A stretch of DNA of 8,671 nucleotides from positions 1 to 8,671 of the forward strand of contig CANBUA010000209.1 of the NCBI GenBank assembly GCA_947372535.1. Direction: 5' to 3'. Positions within the stretch are counted from its first letter, which is position 1; every line of letters starts with the position of its first letter. Shown here piece after piece: positions 1 through 4,658 of this stretch. The notes below the pieces were generated by a model. It did not search any database and was not told the origin of the DNA. It saw only the letters and a list, made by a program, of their open reading frames with translations. Both the position numbers and the translations under genes were made by a program. The stretch is from Burkholderiales bacterium. GTDB taxonomy: Bacteria > Pseudomonadota > Gammaproteobacteria > Burkholderiales > Burkholderiaceae.

Positions 1-82
1 CGGCCGTGAAGAGCCCGAGTTCACCTGGGAACGCACGGACAAGGCCCAGGTGCTGCGCCAGGCTGCTGGCATCAAGGGCTGA
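1..82 (+). CDS. C-terminal end of an unidentified protein (partial)
   Basis: The frame starting at base 2 is open from the window edge to a TGA at 80-82 and encodes 26 residues ending in QAAGIKG. Most third positions are G or C, as in the confident genes here, which supports real coding. The tail is charged and contains no recognisable motif, so I cannot name the family. Its stop codon overlaps or lies just before the most likely start of the downstream methyltransferase, so the two genes are probably co-transcribed and translationally coupled. Confidence 0.5.
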   Translation, partial: GREEPEFTWERTDKAQVLRQAAGIKG

Positions 83-84
83 AG

Positions 85-1269
85 CTGAACAGCGACAGCG
101 TCCCTTCGATCCACTGGCAGGCGCTGGATGGCACGGCCTGCCAGGCCCGTTGGCGCTCCGAGGCCGGCGTGCCTGTGCCCCGCAAGGTGGTGCTGGCCGA
201 CGACCGCATGAGTGCCGACACGGCCTACAAGCTGGCCTGCGAAGGCACGGCCTTGCTGTGGCAGGGCGATTTCCAGAACGCGCGCCACTTGCTTCAGGCC
301 CTGGTGCGCCGGCTGGATCAGAAGGATCAGCGCAAGTCCAAGGCCTCCGCCAAGGGCGGCAGCGACACGTCGGATGCGGCCAAGGCCACCGCCGCACAGG
401 CCTTTCACCTGCACCGCCAGCAGCAGGGCCACCGCGCCCGCATCCTGGGCATGGTCTTGCTGCCTTTCGAGGCTGACCACGGCCTGACTTTGAGGCGTGC
501 CACCGACGCCCGCCAGGCCTGCCAGGAGGCTTACGGCCAGGTCGATGGCCCTTACGTGGCCTCGCTGCGCGAACTGCTGGGCCTCATCGGCGCGCACGAG
601 TGGCGCAAGAAAGGCGTGGCCATCCCGGCTGTTGACGGCAGCATCCACGCGCACTACGGCGTGTTCTCGCCCGTGCGGGGCGAGTACGTCAGCCTGGTCG
701 CGCAAGCGCCGGTGCCGCCAGGCACCGAACTGGCTTTTGACATTGGCGTGGGCACGGGCGTGCTCTCGGCGGTGCTGGCGCAACGCGGCATCCCACGCAT
801 CCTCGCCACCGACATGTCACCCCGAGCCCTGGCCTGCGCCCGCGACAACATCGACCGCCTGGGCCTGCAGCAGCAGGTCGAGCTTTTGCAAGCCGATCTG
901 TTCCCGCCTGGCCAGGCGCCGCTGGTGGTCTGCAACCCCCCCTGGGTGCCCGCCAAACCCAGCTCGCCCATTGAATCGGCCGTCTATGACCCTGACAGCC
1001 AGATGCTGCGTGGTTTCCTGCAGGGCTTGCGCGCCCATTTGAGCCCGGGTGGCGAGGGCTGGCTGATCCTGTCCGACTTGGCTGAGCACTTGGGCCTGCG
1101 CACCCGTGACGAACTCCTGGGCTGGATCGCGGCAGGCGGGTTGACCGTGCTGGGCCGCCTGGATGCTCGCCCACATCACCCGAAAACCCAGGACCGCGAC
1201 GATCCGTTACACGCGGCACGGGCGCGGGAAATCACTAGTTTGTGGCGCCTGGGAACGGTGCAAGTTTGA
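85..1269 (+). CDS. Class I SAM-dependent methyltransferase with NPPW motif
   Basis: Predicted SAM-dependent methyltransferase of the 'small' MTase / PrmC-RlmF-like group, which usually modify an amide or adenine nitrogen in a translation factor or rRNA. The substrate here is unknown. Numbered from the GTG at 169, the SAM-binding glycine loop DIGVGTG is at 191-197, the acidic end of strand 2 (TDMS) near 214-217, and the catalytic-type NPPW at 256-259. An N-terminal helical region of about 180 residues precedes the catalytic fold. No ATG, GTG or TTG occurs in frame between the stop at base 7 and 169, yet bases 85-168 look coding (high G/C third positions, reading LDG then ARWRSEAG). I therefore place the start at CTG 85, six bases after an AAGGG at 74-78, giving 394 residues. 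CTG 79, which overlaps the previous stop, and GTG 169 (366 residues, GAGG at 160-163) are the alternatives. Family is fairly sure; substrate and start are not. Confidence 0.87.
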   Translation: MNSDSVPSIHWQALDGTACQARWRSEAGVPVPRKVVLADDRMSADTAYKLACEGTALLWQGDFQNARHLLQALVRRLDQKDQRKSKASAKGGSDTSDAAKATAAQAFHLHRQQQGHRARILGMVLLPFEADHGLTLRRATDARQACQEAYGQVDGPYVASLRELLGLIGAHEWRKKGVAIPAVDGSIHAHYGVFSPVRGEYVSLVAQAPVPPGTELAFDIGVGTGVLSAVLAQRGIPRILATDMSPRALACARDNIDRLGLQQQVELLQADLFPPGQAPLVVCNPPWVPAKPSSPIESAVYDPDSQMLRGFLQGLRAHLSPGGEGWLILSDLAEHLGLRTRDELLGWIAAGGLTVLGRLDARPHHPKTQDRDDPLHAARAREITSLWRLGTVQV

Positions 1270-1358
1270 CGCCGGCCGTGTGGACAAGCCGCGACATTGC
1301 ACAAAGTGGAACAATTGCTACAGCCTCCAGGGGTAGTCCCGGTATCCCGTGAATGAGG

Positions 1359-1380
1359 GTGTGGGGTTAACATGCCACAC
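1359..1380. repeat. Inverted repeat GTGTGG/CCACAC upstream of the chalcone isomerase-like gene
   Basis: Perfect 6-base arms (1359-1364 and 1375-1380) flank a 10-base centre containing the palindrome GTTAAC. It lies about 75 bases before the ATG at 1454, in the only non-coding stretch upstream of that gene. It could be a regulator binding site or a small leader hairpin. Arms this short also arise by chance in GC-rich DNA, so it is recorded as weak. Confidence 0.25.
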
Positions 1381-1453
1381 AACGGCTGGTCAAGCAGACA
1401 AACAGACAAACCGGGCAAGCGCCCGCCCCAGCCCCGGAAAAGTGAGTTGAGAC

Positions 1454-2071
1454 ATGAATCGTGTGAACCGGTGGCTTGTTCTGGCGGCGTTCGGGCTGGC
1501 AGGTGCGATGAGCCCGGTGTGGGCCTCCAATACCGAAATCGCCGGTGTTCGTTACGACACGACCACCAAGGTGGAAGGCCAGTCGCTCGTGCTCAACGGC
1601 TCCGGCCTCAGCTACAAAGCGCTCCAGAAGGTCTACACCGTGGGGCTCTACACCCCCCAGCGCGGCAACACCATGGACAGCGTGCTGACCATGCCCGGCC
1701 CCAAGCAACTCAAGTTCGTGATGCTGGTCCACATGCGCGTGGACGAGCTGGGCAAGTTGATCGCCCGCGGTGTCGAGCAGAACAGCAGCCGTGACGAGTT
1801 CATGCGCCTGATTCCCTCGACCATCGACATGGGCCGCGTCTTCTCCAAGATGAAGCGCATGTCGCCCGGCGACACGATCACTGTCGAGTACGTGCCCCGG
1901 CGCGGCACGGTGTTCTTCGTCAATGGCCAGGCCACGGGCATGCCCATCACCGAGCCGGAGTTCTTCAACGCCGTGCTCAAGGTGTGGATCGGCAAGAATC
2001 CGACGACGCAGGACTTGAAGGACGCCTTGCTGGATTACAAGGCACCGCCTTTGTTGAACGCGCTGGAGTGA
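1454..2071 (+). CDS. Exported chalcone isomerase-like domain protein
   Basis: A 205-residue protein of the bacterial chalcone isomerase-like family (Chalcone_3 type). Members adopt the chalcone isomerase fold but are not thought to make flavonoids; their role is unknown. Residues 1-24 are a clear signal peptide (basic MNRVNR, hydrophobic LVLAAFGLAGA, probable cleavage after VWA24), so the product should be periplasmic. Family-like features are an early IAGVRYD strand, the YTVGLY segment near residues 60-66, and a C-terminal part around FFNAVLKVWIG followed by an acidic helix LKDALL. Length is normal for the family. A 184-base gap separates it from the methyltransferase, so it may have its own promoter, although I find no convincing one. 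The ribosome-binding site is weak (GTGAG upstream of the ATG). Its 3' end converges on the lipoprotein gene. Confidence 0.9.
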   Translation: MNRVNRWLVLAAFGLAGAMSPVWASNTEIAGVRYDTTTKVEGQSLVLNGSGLSYKALQKVYTVGLYTPQRGNTMDSVLTMPGPKQLKFVMLVHMRVDELGKLIARGVEQNSSRDEFMRLIPSTIDMGRVFSKMKRMSPGDTITVEYVPRRGTVFFVNGQATGMPITEPEFFNAVLKVWIGKNPTTQDLKDALLDYKAPPLLNALE

Positions 2072-2097
2072 CGCTGCTTGGAATGTACCTAGCAGCG
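2072..2097. terminator. Hairpin between convergent genes, possible bidirectional terminator
   Basis: CGCTGCT (2072-2078) and AGCAGCG (2091-2097) form a perfect 7-bp stem. After a T-T mismatch, two further G-C pairs close around AATGTA. It begins immediately after the stop of the chalcone isomerase-like gene and sits 8 bases beyond the stop of the opposing lipoprotein gene, the usual place for a shared terminator. Neither side has a T-run, so it would be a weak intrinsic terminator at best or may instead protect 3' ends. The base at 2101-2106 (CTGCT) offers a competing partner for the AGCAG arm. Confidence 0.35.
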
Positions 2098-2104
2098 GGA
2101 TCTG

Positions 2105-2869
2105 CTATCGGCTCAGCAAGTTTTGCAAGTCGTTTTTGATTTTGAAGGTACAAGCCTCGCCGACCCTTGCCATCTCATGGTTGAGCAGCAAATGGTCCGC
2201 TTTTAGCCATTCGTCGATCCCGAGAGGTTGTTCGGATACGTAGCTGCAATCGACGACAGGAACATTGGGTTTCAGTTCGCCCGCCCAGCTGGCCTTGAAT
2301 ATTTCAAGTGTGTCGGTCGGTGGGTTCTCGATGACCTTGTAGGCGCGCATCGTCACATGCAGTCTGTATCTTTCGGAATCGCTGCCGGTCAATGATTCAT
2401 AAATTAATCGTGTGGCTCCGCTGGTGATGAACAGCTTGTTTTTGAATGTCTTGCTTCGGAATGATTCGGACCCATGGATGAAAGCATCGACGTTGCTCTG
2501 TGTAGATTCAACAATGGATTTGCCTTGAAATAATGGATTGACGATTTTCTTCTTTTCGGCGGTCTCCAATTCGTCGCCATGCATTTCTGTTTTTTCCAGG
2601 TAGACATTGCTTCCACCGCTCAGGAATATTCTCGGAACGGCGGTCAAGACGCTGAGGGTATTTTTTCCGATCGCCGATGTGGCGGTAACGATTCTGACAT
2701 TCGAGTAATCATTTATGAATCCGCCTGAGGCCGAAGGTGCTCTTGTGCTTTCTACGATGACTTTGCCCGGCGGAAATGATTTAACTTCTGTGTCTACAGT
2801 TGCGCAGCCATTGAGTACCGCCACGAAGATGAACGGAGCGATGATTGATTTGATGTTCATATAAGGCAT
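2105..2869 (-). CDS. Putative lipoprotein of unknown function
   Basis: A 254-residue predicted lipoprotein that I cannot assign to a family. The N-terminus has Lys, a hydrophobic core (IIAPFIFVAV) and a lipobox LNGC with acylated cysteine at residue 22. Ala follows the cysteine, with no Asp at +2, so outer-membrane sorting is expected. The mature part is mixed alpha/beta, without transmembrane segments or recognisable catalytic motifs, and contains two further cysteines (in VDCSYV and GEACTF) that could form a disulfide. The start at 2869 has a purine-rich AGAAAG just upstream; a second ATG three codons on (2860) gives an equally good 19-residue signal. The gene is visibly less GC-rich than its surroundings: bases 2401-2460 are 26/60 G+C, against 41/60 for bases 5041-5100 in metF. 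This suggests acquisition by transfer. It stands alone, convergent with the chalcone isomerase-like gene. Confidence 0.8.
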   Translation of the reverse strand: MPYMNIKSIIAPFIFVAVLNGCATVDTEVKSFPPGKVIVESTRAPSASGGFINDYSNVRIVTATSAIGKNTLSVLTAVPRIFLSGGSNVYLEKTEMHGDELETAEKKKIVNPLFQGKSIVESTQSNVDAFIHGSESFRSKTFKNKLFITSGATRLIYESLTGSDSERYRLHVTMRAYKVIENPPTDTLEIFKASWAGELKPNVPVVDCSYVSEQPLGIDEWLKADHLLLNHEMARVGEACTFKIKNDLQNLLSR

Positions 2870-2996
2870 GATCTTTCTAGGATTTGAGATGGATTTGCTG
2901 GTTTCAATACGGGGTGGGTGTTTAGCCTGGATGGGGCATCTTGGCGATCTGATTTAAATGGTGTTGAAAAAAATTTCATTCAATGACCACGTTGGC
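2870..2996. other. AT-rich spacer upstream of the lipoprotein gene
   Basis: This 127-base gap holds the presumed promoter of the minus-strand lipoprotein gene. On the minus strand a TTGAAT (near 2978-2983) followed about 19 bases later by TTTAAA (2953-2958) is a poor but possible -35/-10 pair. A run of seven A at 2967-2973, inside the weak dyad TTGAA/TTCAA (2964-2968 and 2979-2983), reads as a T-run on the minus strand about 24 bases after the stop of the small exported gene. Only a 4-bp stem precedes it, so it is not called a terminator. Confidence 0.25.
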
Positions 2997-3290
2997 TTAC
3001 CAGGCGCGTGCGGGTTCCCATCGGATCACGAGGTCATGGAAGGTTGGGCGGCGGCACGATGAGTGGGACGGCTTCGTGGTCGGGCATTCGTTGCCGCTGC
3101 CAGCAGCGGTTGCCGTTTGCGCCGGCGGTGCTTTAGCGTGCTCCTCGCGCTCCAGCGCTTCGCGGCGCTGGATGTCAGCCTGTCGCAGCGTCTCTTGCGT
3201 GGCCTGAATGTCGTCGGCCGCCCAGACCATGCCTTGTCCGATCAACCACAGTCCAGCGCTGGCGAAAAAGCCCGCACTTGATTTCCTCAT
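2997..3290 (-). CDS. Small exported hypothetical protein, 3' end possibly frameshifted
   Basis: A 97-residue reading frame whose N-terminus looks like a signal peptide: MRKSS, a hydrophobic stretch GFFASAGLWLIGQGMV, and a likely cleavage at VWA/AD after about residue 24. A charged, probably helical segment (about residues 27-52) rich in Gln, Arg and Glu follows, then a low-complexity Ala/Pro linker. The function is unknown. The last 30 residues look unnatural (two Cys, Ser/Arg-rich). An overlapping frame on the same strand reads RMPDHEAVPLIVPPPNLP and stops at 3034-3036, which looks more like a genuine proline-rich tail. A frameshift or sequencing error near 3080-3100 could therefore have replaced the true C-terminus. 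No strong ribosome-binding site is seen. An alternative is that this is not a gene at all. Confidence 0.45.
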   Translation of the reverse strand: MRKSSAGFFASAGLWLIGQGMVWAADDIQATQETLRQADIQRREALEREEHAKAPPAQTATAAGSGNECPTTKPSHSSCRRPTFHDLVIRWEPARAW

Positions 3291-3427
3291 GCGCCCACAG
3301 CTGTCAACCCACCTGATTTCTGATGCGCCGAATTTTATCGGACATTGCAGAATGGTCTACTCCTGATTTCGGGAAGCCTTGGTATTTTTACTTTGCTACC
3401 AATTAATCTGTAGGCGAGGGCGACAGA
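3291..3427. other. Spacer with short repeats between the small exported gene and the repressor gene
   Basis: No gene is seen here. The stretch contains a 9-base direct repeat CCTGATTTC at 3312-3320 and 3362-3370, exactly 50 bases apart. A related GATTTC-ATGCGCC element occurs at the start codon of the small exported gene (3280-3295) and again at 3315-3329. It also contains the dyad TTGGTA (3379-3384) / TACCAA (3397-3402) with a 12-base AT-rich centre. These may be regulatory sites for the downstream minus-strand gene, but nothing identifies a binding protein. Confidence 0.3.
3379..3402. repeat. Dyad TTGGTA-N12-TACCAA
   Basis: Perfect 6-base inverted arms with an AT-rich 12-base centre, about 90 bases upstream of the small exported gene and 26 bases downstream of the repressor stop codon. 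No T-run follows on either strand, so it is unlikely to be an intrinsic terminator; an operator is possible. On the plus strand, TTGGTA with ATTAAT 17 bases later (3402-3407) resembles a promoter (4/6 matches each), which would read antisense into the repressor gene. Confidence 0.25.
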
Positions 3428-3437
3428 TCAGTCTGTC
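3422..3437 (-). terminator. Hairpin overlapping the repressor stop codon
   Basis: GACAGA (3422-3427) and TCTGTC (3432-3437) form a perfect 6-bp stem with a 4-base loop. The loop contains the TGA stop of the minus-strand repressor gene. A GC-rich tract follows rather than T residues, so this is at most a weak terminator or a 3'-end stabilising hairpin. Confidence 0.3.
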
Positions 3438-4156
3438 AGATTTGGCGTGATGGTTGCGTCGTGGCGATCAGCCACCCATTTGCTCTGCGGCACCACGCAG
3501 ACAATGGGCACGACATCGGCAATGTCACCCAGCTCCAATGCCTCCGTCTGCCCGCCATGCACGGGCAAGACCACCAAGGTATCGGTCTTGCGAAGCAGCA
3601 ACTCCCGAATCACGGTGCGCTGGTCTTTGAAGGTGATCGCCAGATTTTCTTCCGCGTGCAAGGCGCCGCCTGGTTCGAGCAAGAGGTACTGGCCGTCTTT
3701 GACATACGGGGCCAAGGCGTTGCCTTTGATGCGAACGGCGCAGGCGCCTGGGGCATGAAGCGGCATGCGGACATGCCCGTCGGCTTCGCCCTCAGGCAGA
3801 TCGATGCGCTCGACATCGCCTGAGCCGCTGACGCGGAAAGATCCGATCACAGGCGCTTGGCCGTCTCGACCTTCTTCATAGAACCCCCGGCCGGATTCAG
3901 TGCGCCAATTCAGCGAACCATCTCCGGTATGCGGGCCACCTTCGCCTCGGGCCAGCCAGGCTGCCGAGACGCCCAAGGCCTGGGCGAGGGCAGGCGTGTG
4001 CTTGCTGCCTTGTGCGCCAGCGTCTGTGCGGCACAGGTACTGAATGGACTGTGGCTTGACGCCGACGGTGCGTGCCAGTTCGCTTTGATTGGTCTTCCCT
4101 GCGTTTTGCATGGCCCACAGCAATCGGCCGGTGTAGGTTTGCCATTGTTTTTCCAT
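3428..4156 (-). CDS. CI-like repressor: XRE HTH plus degenerate S24 (LexA-type) domain
   Basis: A 242-residue transcriptional repressor of the lambda CI / S24 type. Residues about 9-68 form the helix-turn-helix domain, with the HTH around residues 24-43 (QSELARTVGVKPQSIQYLCR). A linker of about 35 residues follows, then a LexA/S24 fold from about residue 103, including VRIKGNALAPYVKDG (141-155). In active S24 proteins the G-[DN]-S-M motif carries the nucleophilic serine; here it is GNAL, with Ala147 in its place. The general-base lysine (LexA VKRL) aligns with IREL, giving Arg184. Both catalytic residues therefore appear lost, so RecA-stimulated self-cleavage is not expected, although the domain may still dimerise. 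The start at 4156 has an AGGA seven bases upstream. It diverges from a YdaS-like gene across an 88-base region with an operator-like palindrome and probably controls both directions. The catalytic-residue assignment rests on alignment by eye. Confidence 0.88.
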   Translation of the reverse strand: MEKQWQTYTGRLLWAMQNAGKTNQSELARTVGVKPQSIQYLCRTDAGAQGSKHTPALAQALGVSAAWLARGEGGPHTGDGSLNWRTESGRGFYEEGRDGQAPVIGSFRVSGSGDVERIDLPEGEADGHVRMPLHAPGACAVRIKGNALAPYVKDGQYLLLEPGGALHAEENLAITFKDQRTVIRELLLRKTDTLVVLPVHGGQTEALELGDIADVVPIVCVVPQSKWVADRHDATITPNLTD

Positions 4157-4164
4157 GGCGACAT

Positions 4165-4184
4165 CCTACAAAGATCTTTGTTGG
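4165..4184. promoter_or_regulatory. Operator-like palindrome in the divergent control region
   Basis: ACAAAGATCTTTGT at 4168-4181 is a perfect 14-base palindrome, extended to 20 bases by CC/GG outside one T-T mismatch. It lies 9-28 bases upstream of the repressor start codon and overlaps the AGGA ribosome-binding site on that strand, as expected for an autoregulatory phage-type operator. A degenerate second dyad CAAAAT..TGTTTG lies at about 4193-4209, and the half-site CTACAAAG recurs exactly at 4212-4219. This gives up to three sites, resembling the multi-operator arrangement of CI/Cro switches. That these proteins bind here is inference. Confidence 0.6.
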
Positions 4185-4189
4185 ATGGA

Positions 4190-4218
4190 TTGCAAAATCA
4201 TCTTGTTTGGTCTACAAA
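4190..4218 (+). promoter_or_regulatory. Predicted sigma70 promoter of the YdaS-like gene
   Basis: TTGCAA (4190-4195, 4/6 to the -35 consensus) and TACAAA (4213-4218, 4/6 to the -10) are separated by 17 bases. Transcription would start near 4225, leaving a leader of about 20 bases that includes the AAGGA ribosome-binding site at 4232-4236. The -10 lies inside the repeated half-site CTACAAAG, so a bound repressor would occlude polymerase. I could not identify a convincing promoter for the repressor on the opposite strand. Confidence 0.45.
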
Positions 4219-4244
4219 GCAGGCTGCAGACAAGGAAATCAAAA

Positions 4245-4523
4245 ATGACACCTCAGGAAGCGTTGCAGAAAGCCATCCAGATCGTTGGATCTCAGAGTCG
4301 CTTGGCCCGTGAAATCGGCGGCGGCATCAAGCAGGCCCACGTCCATTACTGGCTCACCCAGGCGCCCGCCGTGCCGGCCGAGCACTGCCCGACCATCGAG
4401 CTCATCGTCAAGAGCGAGGTGCGTTGCGAGCAACTCAACCCGAATGTGGACTGGTGGGTGCTGCGGCACAAGTCCGTGCCGGTGCTTGACACCGAACTCG
4501 ACATCAACATCGATCAGGGCTGA
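4245..4523 (+). CDS. YdaS/Cro-like helix-turn-helix protein
   Basis: A 92-residue DNA-binding protein resembling the YdaS family, Cro-like repressors from lambdoid prophages that are often found divergent from a CI-type gene and are sometimes described as antitoxin- or toxin-like. Residues 3-50 match the family pattern: MTPQEALQKA, then SQSRLAREIG (helix 2), IKQAHVHYWL (recognition helix with the typical HYWL), then VPAEHCPTIE leading to the LNPNVDWWV segment. The tail (residues 77-92) is acidic. An ATG upstream in the same frame (4155) would run through the operator region; ATG 4245 is preferred because AAGGA lies eight bases before it. The partner repressor diverges upstream. No YdaT-like or other phage gene follows; downstream is the structured non-coding region and then metF in the opposite direction. 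Confidence 0.85.
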   Translation: MTPQEALQKAIQIVGSQSRLAREIGGGIKQAHVHYWLTQAPAVPAEHCPTIELIVKSEVRCEQLNPNVDWWVLRHKSVPVLDTELDINIDQG

Positions 4524-4656
4524 TCAGTTTTCCGCCCACCTCCGAACGCCCGACACAGACCTCGAAGCCGCCGTTTCCCAGCGGCCGCCGGACTCACGTG
4601 CAATTTCCCTGTTGCCCGCGGCGGGCTTGGCCTCGAGGGTCGGAGGTGGGTTTTTT
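4486..4656 (+). ncRNA. Candidate structured small RNA or 3'-UTR RNA
   Basis: A perfect -35 hexamer TTGACA lies at 4486-4491 inside the YdaS-like gene. Spacing would put a transcript start near 4520, just before a non-coding, strongly base-paired stretch that ends in a terminator at 4656, so the RNA would be about 135 nt. Besides the closing stem, CCTCGA (4560-4565) pairs with TCGAGG (4633-4638), and CCGCCG (4568-4573) with CGGCGG (4619-4624). Competing local hairpins are GCCGC/GCGGC (4567-4571 with 4581-4585) and GCCCG-CGG-CGGGC (4614-4626). No good -10 is visible (best about 2/6), so it may be only the 3' UTR of the upstream gene. I do not recognise 6S RNA, 4.5S RNA, tmRNA, RNase P RNA or a SAM/SAH riboswitch. 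Confidence 0.3.
4535..4656 (+). terminator. Long-range rho-independent terminator
   Basis: CCCACCTCCGA (4535-4545) is exactly complementary to TCGGAGGTGGG (4640-4650), an 11-bp G+C-rich stem followed at once by six T (4651-4656). The arms are 94 bases apart with further nested pairing between them. It starts 12 bases after the YdaS-like stop codon and ends 2 bases before the metF stop on the other strand. The T-run serves only plus-strand transcription, although the stem would also form at the metF 3' end. A second CCGAC (4550-4554) can compete with CCGA (4542-4545) for GTCGG (4639-4643). Confidence 0.6.
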
Positions 4657-4658
4657 AT

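Noticed and set aside
6..476. A 156-codon plus-strand frame overlapping the methyltransferase N-terminus
   Set aside because: Its Arg/Pro/Gly-rich composition is typical of an off-frame translation; the methyltransferase frame carries the coding bias and motifs.
1297..1324. A promoter TTGCAC-N16-TACAGC ahead of the chalcone isomerase-like gene
   Set aside because: The -10 matches consensus at only about half its positions, and the distance to the start codon exceeds 125 bases; too weak to call.
2949..2990. A terminator for the small exported gene using the minus-strand T-run at 2967-2973
   Set aside because: The only stem before it is a 4-bp AT-rich hairpin (TCAT/ATGA), too weak for intrinsic termination.
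2983..3281. Plus-strand frames opposite the small exported gene (2983-3207 and 3063-3281)
   Set aside because: They encode Arg/Ser/Cys-rich or Ala/Arg-rich sequence without start signals, whereas the minus strand offers a recognisable signal peptide.
4157..4195. A leftward promoter for the repressor using TAGGAT (minus strand of 4162-4167) as -10, which would give a leaderless transcript as for lambda cI
   Set aside because: No acceptable -35 lies 16-18 bases upstream, and the same bases serve better as the AGGA ribosome-binding site.
4155..4244. Upstream ATG that would extend the YdaS-like protein by 30 residues
   Set aside because: It would translate through the operator palindrome and the predicted promoter, and the family pattern begins at MTPQEAL, directly after a good ribosome-binding site.
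4535..4650. An integron attC site, suggested by the long inverted repeat
   Set aside because: The right arm lacks a GTTRRRY core and there is no matching RYYYAAC at the left end; the T-run immediately after the stem fits transcription termination better.
4524..4658. 6S RNA, tmRNA, 4.5S RNA or a SAM/SAH riboswitch
   Set aside because: None of the conserved segments I know for these RNAs is present, and the region lies downstream of metF, not in its leader.
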